Positions 48,701 to 59,189 of a DNA stretch of 64,000 nt are shown here, one piece after another. How positions within the stretch are numbered: the first letter of the stretch is position 1; the number at the start of each line of letters is the position of its first letter. Position numbers and translations under genes: made by a program. Source of the stretch: Atherix ibis (lineage: Eukaryota; Arthropoda; Insecta; Diptera; Athericidae); NCBI GenBank assembly GCA_958298945.1, contig OY282607.1, forward strand, positions 73,400,868 through 73,464,867, in the 5' to 3' direction. The notes under the pieces were generated by a model, which saw only the letters and a list, made by a program, of their open reading frames with translations, searched no databases and was not told where the DNA came from.

Positions 48701-49019
48701 AACAATTAAGTATTCTGAGAATTAAAGGTCCTGCTTATTGTAGACTTTTGAGGGTAATCTAATTAACGACTCCGCAGATGTTTTTATGATTAAATTACTT
48801 CTTATGCAGATATTAAAGTGGTTCAAGCTCATCGAGGCGCTAAAATGCTTTTCGAAAAAGATATTTTTCCATAAATCGTAGAGTTTGAAATATTTCTGCA
48901 AAGTCCCAAAATCCAAAGGATGCATGAAAACTACCAAAACTGGTACTAGTTACCAACAATTTTTTAATGTCTCCAGATTGAATTACGGATAATTTAATTT
49001 ATAACCAGCACTATTTTAG

Positions 49020-49072
49020 TAAAGGCTTGTCATACCATAATATTTATTATATTATGCTATGACAAGCCTTTA
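49020..49072. repeat. perfect 15-bp inverted repeat (hairpin)
   Basis: Arms TAAAGGCTTGTCATA and TATGACAAGCCTTTA, separated by 23 AT-rich bases. The loop contains ATAATATTTATTAT, which recurs just downstream at about 49080-49094. It could be a small foldback remnant. Confidence 0.7.
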
Positions 49073-49164
49073 TGGTCACCATAATATTTATTATCATGCA
49101 CCAAAATGCAAATATGTTCAATTATGTACAAATTTGTCAAAAGCTATCAGCGTGTTATAATTTT

Positions 49165-49350
49165 TGGTAAAAATTACACATACTTTTAAAAAATATTTGA
49201 TATCTGAAAGAACATTGGTGTTCGACAAGGTAGTATGGCACATATGTGTACGCCATTATTTTTCTAAAACATCATAATAATATCGTTGTAGTTTCCAATA
49301 CTTTAGACTTACAAGACTGGTTCGAGGACTATACACATTATTGCATAAAA
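49165..49350 (+). pseudogene. possible jockey-like RT scrap
   Basis: IGVRQGSMAHMCTPLFF resembles the GVPQGSxxxPLLF motif, and about 80 bp later LDLQDWFEDYTHYCIKC resembles the LxxWFxxWxIKxN segment. The catalytic YADD is not readable between them. Weak. Confidence 0.35.
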
Positions 49351-50519
49351 TGTACTTGAACTTCTAGTACAAATGTTCGATTTAAAAAAATTTCTGAACC
49401 TGCATCCTTAGTTTCGTTAACGAATATAGAATAAAAATTCTACATTCTTCTAATAAAGATTTGTTTTTATTAAAACTAAATTTCAGAAAAAGGATAATAT
49501 GTTTGCTATCAAAATATATTTTGCAATTATTTGTATCGAAATTTTGTAGCAAAATGACACATTATAATAATTATAATTTTAGGTAAATTCTACTTCCAAG
49601 AATGGACTAAGTTAAACGTGCCTTGAAAATATACCCTTAATTGTAAACATAATTTCACATATTCAAATTAAAATTTGCATACACAGGTGAGAATACACTT
49701 CAGAGCTCGACCTAGATTGAACAATCTACGAGGTGCTGGTCTATGCAGGTGCTGGTCTATTATATACATATGCAGATAACTAAATACTCCCAAACTAATG
49801 AGGAGCTGTAACCTGCATGCGATAGATATGTAAATAGCAGAAGGTAGATTCTATGAAGGAGGTGTCGAGCAGATATTTGCAAGTCACTTCGCAAAGTTGT
49901 TGCAATTATTCCTTATGAATGAAAATTTCTCATTCATTTGTAGAAATAGAAACTGACGTTGGCTAAGGTGTACACATATAGGATGTGCACTGTTTGCTAA
50001 GATAAACATACGTGCAACTCATATAATATTTGTTCATTCGAGATATCATTACTGACTTCAAACAAAGAAGCTTGGCATATCTTCAATATTTATAATTACA
50101 TCATGTTTGAAATGCGTCGCTCATTATTTCTGAGAAAATAACATTTGTTCTTCAAACGGAAAATTGGTGCTTTTATAATAGTTCGCTTTATCTACTATAA
50201 AAAAAAACTTCTTCTGATTATATTACTATTAGTGTTAGCTGCAGAAAAAAATCTCTTGTTATTTATTTTCAAATAAAGTAGATATGATCAAATTAATTTT
50301 ATTAAAACGTCAACAAGAAAAAATATCTCCTATTATAGAAAAGTCAATATTTGTGAATAATCTTGCTCAAATTTGACTAAAATGAAAAATGTATCAAAGG
50401 GAAATTTTTTTAATTACATATTGTATTTGATATTATACTGCTGAGATAAGTAGTTGAAGACATTAAGAAAGGATATTACAAACATTTTACATATATATAT
50501 ATTTATAGTGTTATATTTG
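49351..50519. other. AT-rich stretch
   Basis: No gene recognised. AGGTGCTGGTCTAT is repeated in tandem near 49731-49760. Confidence 0.5.
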
Positions 50520-50815
50520 CCTTGTCGATGGCATTGATGATATGGGTGTTACCAAAGAGGAGGCGTACAAATTAACAAGGCCATATATGGAATCACAAAT
50601 GAGCAAGGCCATATAGGAGCATGGCGCACAAATGAGCAAGGCCATATTTATATCGATGTCAAAGACAGGATGATACGATCGTACGTACCAGACAGAACGT
50701 ATTAGCTGGCATCAAGATGCCAAAAAAGACGAAAGGCAAGGATTCGTTGTTGGCTTATCGTATAGGCCGGTTCTCTTCCAGCTCTTCAAAAAGTACTATT
50801 GCAGTACAAGTGTAA
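50520..50815 (+). other. GC-richer segment with a 20-bp repeat and a 32-codon frame
   Basis: Less AT-rich than its surroundings. A 20-bp unit ACAAATGAGCAAGGCCATAT occurs at 50595-50614 and 50628-50647, with a variant at 50567-50586. Downstream, ATG at 50717 opens a 32-codon Lys- then Ser-rich frame (MPKKTKGKDSLLAYRIGRFS...) ending at 50815. I do not recognise it. It could be a first exon, a retrotransposon piece or chance. Confidence 0.4.
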
Positions 50816-50949
50816 AACTGTTGCAAATATAAAAACATTTTGTAAAAAAAATACATATAATAGATTTTATTATGTAAAAATAAAAATGTTTGCATATAGA
50901 ATTCTCTGTGAAATGCGATATATTATTTGAAAAAATTATTGGTTTTGTA

Positions 50950-51360
50950 ACGGTTAGGAAGGCGGGAGGGGGAGGTGGAAACTAAGGATTAAACAAGGAA
51001 AAGAGAAAGAAAGAAATGTGAAGACGGGGAAAATTTCCTTTTCTTCGCTCTTCTTCTTCATTCATTTTTCTTCTTTCCTTCTTCTCTCTTTCTTCTATAT
51101 CCTAGAAGTACTTTTGCATGCAGGAGAAAATTTCTTTTCTATTTTTCTTTTTTATCACATAAGGTACGGACGGATCTTTTCTTCTCTCTTTTTTTTCACA
51201 GTACAATAATTGTAAGTCTTTGAATTCTTCTTTTTTTTCTCTCTTAAAATACGTTTTTGACTGCAGCATACCATATAGCAGAAAGATTTTTCTTTCTCCT
51301 CCATTTTTAATTTCTCTCCGGTTTGTTTTCTTCCTTGCTTCCTGAGAATCGGCTCTTTCT
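50950..51360. repeat. purine tract joined to pyrimidine-rich tracts
   Basis: About 80 bp of nearly pure purine (50955-51035) is followed by long TTC/TCT-rich pyrimidine tracts to about 51345 on the same strand. Reading frames across it are Phe/Ser/Lys-rich artefacts. Confidence 0.7.
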
Positions 51361-51403
51361 TGAGTCTTGTGGTCTTTTCTTTGAGATGTCTAAATAAGAT
51401 CAT

Positions 51404-52029
51404 AACTAAGTATAAAATAAAATGAAAATAAAATTAAAAATAAGCGAAAAAATGGTACGAAACTATATAATACCATTATTGAATAAAATTACGTTATAAA
51501 TGAATAAAAGAGAAGAATAAATGCAATAATTTTAACAATCTTGCTTGAACATTTGAATTGAATTATTATAACATATTAAACAAATTTCTGAACCAAAAAT
51601 AGATTGTAAAAGAAGTACAAGCGGCATTTGAAGTAAACTATTTAATACCCTGTATACCTAATTGGAAACCACCATTTTTTTTTGTTTTTTTTTCGCAATT
51701 ATTATTGTGTTAAATAATAGAATAGAAATATTTATAATCAACATAATGAAATTAAGTACCTTTGCATGTGGAATTTTTGTTTTCTTAAACAATATGAAAG
51801 GAATTTATATTTTTAGGATAGTAATTATATAGAATTTTATGAATATTTATTGAAAATTAAAATTTAACTGTTTTTGAAAATGTATATTTTCATATGGACA
51901 ATAAAATTTAACTGAATTGGGGGAAAAAACTATATTAATAATATCAAAATTAAATGTAATTAACATTTTTATATTACGAATGAGAAATGATTAAATTTAA
52001 AATTCATATAGCAAAATAAGAACGAAATA
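51404..52029. other. AT-rich spacer
   Basis: Nothing recognised. Confidence 0.5.
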
Positions 52030-53257
52030 CGAGGGTCATTCAACAAATACTTAGCCTACAAAAGAAAAAAAATCCTTCAAGCTCGATACACTTGGCCCAG
52101 CGATGTTCTAACTTTTTTAACCCGTCCAAAAAATACATTTTCTCGAGGGAAGCAAATTAGGCCTCCGTGGCGACGATGACCTCCTCATTCGACCCAAATC
52201 TATTCCCGGCGAGTGATTTTTCAGGTTTGGAAACAAAAAGTAGTCACAGGGGGCCAAATCTGGAGAGTACGGTGGATGGGGCAGCAATTCGTAGCGCAAT
52301 TCGACCAATTTGGCCATGGCGACGGCGGAGGTGTGAGCCGGCGCGTTGTCGTGCTGGCACAGCACTTTTTTCTTCGCAAAGCGGGGCCGCTTTTTCTTCA
52401 ATTCGACGTCAAATCGGCCCAATAAGTCAGCATAGTAGCGCCCCGTGATTGTTTTACCCTTCTCGAGGTAATCGATGTGGATCGCACCTTGTGAATCCCA
52501 GAAAACGGTGGGCATCACCTTTGCGGCCGATCGAACAGTCTTCGCCTTCTTCGGAGCACGTTCGCCGGGTGAAGTCCACTGTTTCGACTGTTCCTTGGTC
52601 TCTGGTGTGAACCAGTGAATCCAGGTTTCGTCGACGGTCACGAAACGACGCAAGAACTCCGCTGGATTACGCTGAAACAGCGCCAAACACGTCGCCGATG
52701 TGGTCTCACGGTTGCGCTTGTTTTCCGGTGTGAGCAAACGCGGCACCCATCGCGCCGACAGCTTTCTCATGCCCAGTTCTTCGTGTAGAATATGATGCAC
52801 CATTCCTACTGCGATGCCCACAGTCTCAGCTATCTTGTGAACGTTCAATCGACGGTCTGCCAACACGAGATCGTAGACTTTTTTAACGTTTTCCTCCGTA
52901 GCAGCCGTTTTCGGGGCACCTGGGCGTGGCTCATCAATAACAGACTTGCGGCCACGAACAAACTCGTTGAACCAATTCTTGACGGTCGCCATCGAAGGAG
53001 AAGAGTCACCATACACAGCATCCAAGCGATCTTTGATTTCCGTGCGCGTTTCGCTTTCAAAAACAAGAATCTAATCACCGAACGATATTGTTCTTTTTCC
53101 ATTTTTGTGCAACCGACCGACACGCTCGCTTTCAAAGGCTCTCAAAACAAAACTAATGAAGGGAGTCGACTGAAACTTTGACAGTAGGCTACTTAAAGAA
53201 AGTTTAGACAGCAGTTCCATCGGGCGGTGAGGCTAAGTACTTGTTGAATAACCCTCG
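52030..53257 (-). mobile_element. mariner (MEKEQYRSVIRF group)
   Basis: Terminal repeats CGAGGGTCATTCAACAAATA (left) and inverted TACTTGTTGAATAACCCTCG (right); TA on both sides (52028-52029 and 53258-53259). 1228 bp. The ends resemble those of the KSEFRAVIKHL group. The coding part is markedly more GC-rich than other mariners here. Confidence 0.93.
52060..53102 (-). pseudogene. mariner transposase, catalytic core intact
   Basis: Starts MEKEQYRSVIRFLFL, then a frameshift; the correct frame resumes ESETRTEIKDRLDAVYGD and is open for about 270 codons. It includes ATVKNWFNEFVRGRKS (helix-turn-helix), GAPKTAATEENVKKVY, LSARWVPRLLTPENKRN, FVTVDETWIHWFTPETK (first Asp), MPTVFWDSQGAIHIDYL, CQHDNAPAHTS (second Asp) and PHPPYSPDLAPCDYFLFPNLK (third Asp). 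Just after that a second one-base shift occurs; the corrected frame reads SLAGNRFGSNEEVIVATEA then TAA in place of Tyr, then MYFLDGLKKLEHRWAKCIEL. Two shifts and one stop; all catalytic residues intact. Confidence 0.92.
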
Positions 53258-53258
53258 T

Positions 53259-55074
53259 ACCTTGAGAATTTATATAAAAGTATAAAATGTTAACTTATAA
53301 TGAGAAAATGTTTTTTTTTTATTGAAATTAAATTTTTATACTGAATTTTAAATAATTGTATTTTATTCAAGGTTCCACCACTCTATAAGGTACTCAGTTG
53401 CCCACCAAATGGCTAAGTGAGAGTCATAAGGGGCTCAAACATAAGCGGCACTCCAACTATATTTTGATCGTGGAGTGCCACAGTACGGTTGAGCCAGGCC
53501 AGAGAGAGCATTCCCATGTAAGGCTCTCCCAACCAGATCATCGGTCGGCTTCACCCATTTTTTTCTTTTTCTTCTCCCTTTTCTTTTATTTTTGGTTTAG
53601 GTTTCCTTTGAGGGTCTTATCCTTTTTTTTCTTTTTTTTTTCTTAAAACATTAATTTTTTGTTTTTTTTGGATTGTTTTTTCCTGGCCTATACATTTACA
53701 TCTTCGAAACTTTTTACCTTCCCTCTCATTCCCTATTCCTCTCCTTGTTTGAGTGTTTTTTCTGTTTTCTTCTTTTATTTTTTGTTAATAAATTATTTTT
53801 CCATTCACTTCTTTTTCCTTTTTATTATTATTTTTCTCCTTTCCTTTTCTCCCACAATATGCTCTTAAAGCTAGCATCAAGAATGCTCAGCTATAACATG
53901 TGCAATAAACATCACATTGACCATACTCCTGTTGAACTTAACGTTCAAAAACATTTCTATCCAAACTTTCATTCAATTTTTTTCAAATGAGAACAATAGT
54001 TATATACAAATTATATAAATTTTGTAACAAGAAGTATCTGATTCAAAAAAAAAATAATTTTTTTGCCAAAACTATAATATAAACTATGGTTATCTGTCTG
54101 TATTACCTGATCTACATAGTTGTATTGTAAGGAGCTTCATCTAGAGATCATCATAAAATAGTATTCACATAATCGTTGTGAAAACTAGAAATTCTTTCAA
54201 ACGACGATGCGATATGGATCTGATAGCCTCAATATTTTCTAATTAGATAAAATTTTTATTTAAATTAATTTAATTTATTTATTTAATATTTGCTAAAATT
54301 TTTTTCAAAAACAACTTCTTGCATATACAACTATTGCACACTGACAATTATCATCAATTTTTACATGATATTTTTAGGAAAACGGTAACATAATTCATTT
54401 TATCCAAACTAAGTTAAGATAAATAATAAAAGCTTTCTTATAAATATAAATAATTTCGATATTTAACTAAGGTACGGAATAATTTATAATTTTTTTTATG
54501 GTGAATAAAAAGTTTAAATATTCTTAAAAGTTCAATTTGCAAAAAACAGAAGGAAATATTCTTAACAAAACAAAAATTACTTACGTTATTATGATGATGG
54601 ATGAATAGGAAAATAACATTTTTTTAATAAAAAATTTTTAATGGAAGCGAATTTAACTAACTTTTTGCTAAAATAGCCTTAAGCTGATTGTAAGTCAAAA
54701 ACAATAAATTAGCTTTAATAGTGCTTCACAGTGAAAAGTTGAGCTCTTCTAAGTAAAATGTTAAGAAAGATGATAAGCCAAGTAAGTACCTACTACAAAT
54801 ATTTTCTTTAATAAGCAATGTTATAGTTTCTTTTGAGAAAAACAATAAACTTCTTTAGCAAATTATTATTTTGTTTTCAAAATAACTGAACCTTTCAATT
54901 AAGAATAGAGGAATTATTTGGATTTTATTTCTATATTTTATTAAAATTTTAAATATAAATACTCGTTGAAAAATTGAATATTAAAATTTTTTATATTTGT
55001 AATATTGTTGTTGATTTTATAGTCATTTATACAAAAATATCATACAATTTACAGGTTTATACTTTCATAAGATA
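53259..55074. other. AT-rich spacer with a GC-richer island and a pyrimidine tract
   Basis: 53370-53560 is close to balanced base composition, in sharp contrast to its flanks. It has imperfect internal symmetry (GGTTGAGCCAGG...CTCTCCCAACC) and no coding motif. It passes into a TTC/TTT-rich pyrimidine tract at about 53555-53860. The frames across it (53398-53990) are composition artefacts. It may be a retroelement 3' region or a SINE-like piece, but no tRNA-type A/B box is convincing. The rest is featureless. Confidence 0.5.
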
Positions 55075-55420
55075 CGATTTCTGTTCAAAAAGTATCGCGA
55101 ATTTTGAATTTCCGCGGTTTATATATATTGGATTTTTGATTTTTTTTGTGGCGTTATGTTGGTACTCATGTCTATCAATTATGCCGACAAGTTCGGCCAT
55201 TTTGAATGTTCAGTTAATTTTTGACAGATGCTTTACTTGCACGTGTTTTGGCTCGTTTTCGATTTTTGCCTATTCCAAAAAATGGATCAAAGAATCTGTT
55301 TCGGAAACAAGAAAAAGTCACAGGGGACCAGATCTGGGGAATACGGTGGCTGCGGTATTATTAGTGTGTTGTTTTTGGCCAAAATTTCGCGCACCAGCAA
55401 CAATGCGTGAGCAGAGGCGC
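55075..55420 (-). mobile_element. rearranged mariner (GDESWVYGY group), second copy, truncated
   Basis: The end CGATTTCTGTTCAAAAAGTA after a TA starts an inverted 5' UTR. This runs to ATGGATCAAAGAATCTG at about 55280-55297 and joins the transposase 3' coding region in antisense at TTCGGAAACAAGAAAAAG. That is the same junction as in the element at 26975-27873. Coding in the minus direction keeps AHALLLVREILAKNNT and PQPPYSPDLVPCDFFLFPK, with the third catalytic Asp in frame. The other end is cut off by a mariner inserted at the TA at 55421-55422. Confidence 0.85.
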
Positions 55421-55422
55421 TA

Positions 55423-56645
55423 CGAGGGTCGCTGAATAAATCCTTAGAAAAAGATGGCAAAAAACTTTTAAAAAAATTTTTTTTTTTATTTTTCAACATA
55501 ATCTCTTTTTAGCTCTATACACTTTTCCAACTGTTTTTCCAAAATTTTTATCCCGTCCAAAAAATAGGATTTCGGAAGTTCTGCAAAATACTCATCAAAA
55601 TACAAAAAATAGGATTTCGGAAGTGAACCGTCGTCCGCCAAGCCATTTCTTCAGATTGGGGAAAAGAAAATAGTCACTCGGGGCCAAATCTGGTGAAGCG
55701 GGATGCTGCAACAATTTCATTCTCAATTCCACAATTTTGGCCATGGAAACAACGCAGGTGTGCACACGCGCATTGTCCTGATGCAAGAGGATTCTTTTCT
55801 TTTTAGGTGAGGGCGTTTCTCTTTGATTTCCTCGCTCAACCGTTGCAATAACGACGCGTAATACGCTCCTGTTATTGTTTTCCTTTTTCCAAGTAGTCGA
55901 TAAAAATGATGCCCTGCGAATCCCAAAAGACCGTGGCCATCACCTTGCCGGCCGATGGCACAGTTTTTGCCTTCTTCGGAGCCCGTTCACCCTTGAAAAT
56001 CCACTGTGATGACTGTCTCTTCATTTCTGGAGTGTAGTAGTGTATCCAGGTTTCGTCCACAGTGACACATCGATGAAGGAATTCGGCAGGATTGCGATGA
56101 AAGAGTGCCAACATAGCCTCAGAGTCCACTACACGATTGCGCTTATTCTCCTCTGAGAGCAAACGCGGCACCCATCTTGCCGAAATTTTTTTCACAGACA
56201 ATTTTTCATGCAAAATTGAAGCGACTGTACCTTGTGATATGCCCGTGGCCTCAACTAATTCGCGCACTTTAATTCGCCGATCGTTCAAAATCAGATCGTG
56301 GATTTTGTCGATGATTTCAGGAGTAGACACCTCAACTGGGCGTCCTGAACTATGTTCATCTTTTGTGGATGAACGGCCACGTTTAAATTCATTCACCCAA
56401 TTGTAAACCGTCACAAACACAGGTGCAGATGTGCCATGAACTGCATCCAACTCGGCTTTGATTTCTTTCGGGCTTAAGCCTTTCAAATGGAGATGTTTGA
56501 TGACAGCCCTAAACTCGCTTTTTTCCATTGTTATGCACAAATAAATGTCGTTAACTTTAATCGACGATAGAAATTGACCTACGCTATGGATCGAGTTGAA
56601 ATTTTGACAGCTTTGATTTCTTTCGGGCTTAAGCCTTTCAAATGA
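55423..56645 (-). mobile_element. mariner (KSEFRAVIKHL group), copy 3, one end replaced
   Basis: The left end CGAGGGTCGCTGAATAAATC follows a TA. At the right, the sequence after GTTGAAATTTTGACAGCTTT should run another 75 bp or so to the terminal repeat. Instead it continues with a copy of transposase coding sequence (GATTTCTTTCGGGCTTAAGC..., 56613-56643, matching 56458-56488). The right terminal repeat is missing. Confidence 0.88.
55500..56528 (-). pseudogene. irritans-like mariner transposase, broken (copy 3)
   Basis: The only copy of this group with the start in frame: MEKSEFRAVIKHLHLKG. The frame is open through both helix-turn-helix units, KISARWVPRLLSEENKRN, and CVTVDETWIHYYTPEMKR with the first catalytic Asp, to LEKGK, where one base is missing from an A-run near 55880. 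Another shift follows near 55800. Then LHQDNARVHTC (second Asp), HPASPDLAPSDYFLF (third Asp; the Tyr before SPDL is deleted) and WLGGRRFTS. There the NEDVIAQTDEYFAEL region is disrupted by a short duplicated insert (AAAAAATAGGATTTCGGAAG twice). The C-terminus follows to about 55500. Confidence 0.9.
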
Positions 56646-56999
56646 ATATAATACATCGATTCTTCTTCAATTATTGGACTTAATTAGACGAAACTTTTAT
56701 TAGCTCAGTTACCGTTTCAAGGAACGAGAGGAGTTATTGTGGAACGTCACTGAGGATAATGCTCTTATAAGAGAATTCGTATGATATGGTGAACGAGCAT
56801 GAAACATTTTATAACGAGAAACAGTTAGTTCACATGCAAAGAAAATTTTGAAATTACTGAGCATTCACAATTTAACGAATAGATTTGGTACAACTAGAAT
56901 TGGAAAAAGCCTACTAGAACTCCCTAGTTTAGTCCATAATTCCATCAGTACAGTGTAATTTAATGTCAGTTGTAAGTTTGATCGTTTATTGAGTTTACA
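56646..56999. other. spacer
   Basis: No recognised coding or repeat; it borders the RT remnant downstream. Confidence 0.4.
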
Positions 57000-57960
57000 T
57001 CGTTTAAATTTCGTATGTGGGTTCCAGGTCAATCATTTATCAAAATGATGTAGCCCTAAATAACGCACTTGCTATTTTGTAATAAATTATACTGCCATTA
57101 AGGTTTATGGAATTGTCTTGTTCGTTCATCTTTACTATCCACTTCTAAAACCAGCTTTGCAGTCCGAGGGTATAATTTTGCAAAATATTGAAAGCATAGA
57201 GAGGATTTTTGTAGCTTATTAATATGGGTGGATCGTCTGCGTAAGGTTCAACTGGAGTATTAGGTCATGTATGGCAATCATAGCTTTCGATATTTTACAG
57301 GATAGGGCCATGGATACTACAATAGTATGAGAAACACCGGCGAAGGTAGGTATTTTGAAGATTGTTCCAATTTCATAGGCCCTTGAGAATACAGTTATGA
57401 GAGATATGATTCAATTATCATTAAGTGAATAGAGGGAAGGAATTGTTTCAGTTTCTAGAGTAAGCCAGAGTGCTAGAAACGATCAAATGCATTCGATATA
57501 TCTATGGGCAGTACTCTTATCTCTTAAATGAGGTACGAGTAGCAATAGCCGTATTCAATTGGGCCTATTTTGCTACTCGCGAGTACTTGAGCAATGGAAC
57601 GCAGAGCTTTCAGGCAGAAGTAAAATATACTACTCATCTGGATGAGGTGGTGTTGATGAAGCTTTTATGAGAAGCAAAGCTTTCCCAATGGTATTCGGCT
57701 AATAAATTTAGAAAGCCGAACTGAGGATCTACGATTATATTGGAGGATTCAACTATTGGATAGAGTCGTTTAGAATTACTTTCTCAAAAACTTTAGTGAG
57801 GATCGGGAATAAGCTTATGGGCGCTATAAAGTAGGTGGATTGGTTTATGTTGGGCTAAGAGAATATTTTTACGATTAAAAATTGTCAAAGTGAGGCAAAA
57901 TACATGGTACGAAGGATACTGTTAAAAATGTATGTAATAAAGATGATTTCTTCTTTGGAA
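57000..57960 (-). pseudogene. decayed jockey-like reverse transcriptase
   Basis: Minus-strand reading over several frames shows, in order: APISLFPILTKVFEKVILND (for RPISLLPILSKVFEK), IIVDPQFGF (for QFGFR), LPIDISNAFDRF and HSGLL-stop-KLKQFLPS (first catalytic Asp, for DxxxAFDRVWHxGLLxKL), FAGVSHTIVVSMALS (for AGVPQGS), PVEPYADDPPILISYKNP (intact catalytic pair) and LQSWF-stop-KWIVKMNEQ. The motif order and spacing fit a jockey-type RT. Many stops and shifts make it old. No endonuclease or tail seen. Confidence 0.75.
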
Positions 57961-58830
57961 AGCTATTTAGATGATATTTATTTAAATTTTTTATTTCAGC
58001 AGGAGTAAAATGCTTGGTTGGTAAACTCATCGGAAACAGCGAAATAAATTTATTTTCTATTAATCTTCTTGTTCTAAATTTTAAAAATATTTATAATTTC
58101 ATAGAAAAAATATATACATTTTGTAAGATAGTGTAAAAAATGTCAGCTTTTCTTATATCACATAAAATAGTTAATATAATTTGTTTTAAGGCAAATATAT
58201 TTTTAATATGACTTATTTATAAAACTATTAGAAACTATCTAATGTTTTCTAATCATAATTGATAATTTCTATTAATTTAGAATATTAAAAAAGTAAATTT
58301 TACACACGAATATTTAAGTGACGAGAATGGATACATTTGGTAACGCCGAAAGATATGCAATATTTGGATCATATTTAACATGTGTACAAAATTATATCGT
58401 TTATGCTAAACTGATTAATATTTTATAATTATAGTAACAATTTTTGTTTTATAATAGCTAATCGATTTGTTGATTATTTTTATTAGCATTTGTATATTTA
58501 GCGTCTATATTACAAAAAAAATTATTTCTTAGATAAACAAACTAAATCTATGGTTTTGTTATAGCCTCTCCATAAAATACAATAGCCATAATGGGAAGCT
58601 TTTGTATAGATATTTACGTACTCGTAAATAAGCTCACCATTAGTGACGAACGCATTTGGAGTGTTGATTGCGCTGAGTGTGCCACACATTCAATTTCCTC
58701 GATTAAAAGAATTGTGAAATAATTTTCTTTTGAATATTTCTAACTATTTTTATAACTAGAAAGAATTTAGTGCTAATAATACTATTTAAAAACTATAATT
58801 TAGCTGCAAATAAAATAAAACACTATTAAA
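57961..58830 (+). promoter_or_regulatory. presumed upstream and 5' UTR region of the kinase gene
   Basis: AT-rich, with a more balanced block at about 58630-58700 that could be the core promoter. No certain TATA box or initiator can be chosen. The start codon context (TATTAAAATGACT) is favourable for insects. Inference only. Confidence 0.3.
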
Positions 58831-59189
58831 ATGACTACTGAGTTAAAAAATGTTGATGTGCCAAATGAATTAATGAACGTGCAACTCTTTGAACAAATTC
58901 TTTCAATTATCGAACAGAACGGGGAACAACCAAAAATTGAACGAATCACATTTCAACCTGGTAGTTTGGTTGGCGAAAATTATTGTAGCAACATTTATCG
59001 TGTTATAATTTCTTATTTTAATAAAAGTAATATATGCAAAAGAATTTCTTTAATAGTAAAAAGTTTACCAGCATCAAAACAAAAGGATATAATGCTGAAT
59101 ATAGATAAAATATTCAAAAATGAAACTATTATGTATAAAAAAATACTTCCGGAAATTGAAAATATTCTAGGAATTAAAAGCAATCCAAA
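58831..59189 (+). CDS. kinase exon 1
   Basis: Codes residues 1-119 plus two bases of codon 120. The donor is AAA|GTAAGC; reading through it would stop one codon later. Confidence 0.85.

Noticed and set aside
51018..51403. Frames on both strands (Phe-rich plus strand, Lys/Glu-rich minus strand)
   Set aside because: Low-complexity purine/pyrimidine DNA gives such frames on both strands by chance.
53398..53990. Phe/Ser/Leu-rich frames that look like membrane proteins
   Set aside because: They come from the pyrimidine tract; there is no start context, no conserved motif and the composition is extreme.
54974..55435. A 153-codon frame with a hydrophobic stretch (VALCWYSCLSIMPTSS), also seen near 16.3, 27.1 and 36.1 kb
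   Set aside because: It is the 5' UTR and antisense strand of the GDESWVYGY mariner group. It recurs because the element recurs, and the frame differs and breaks between copies.
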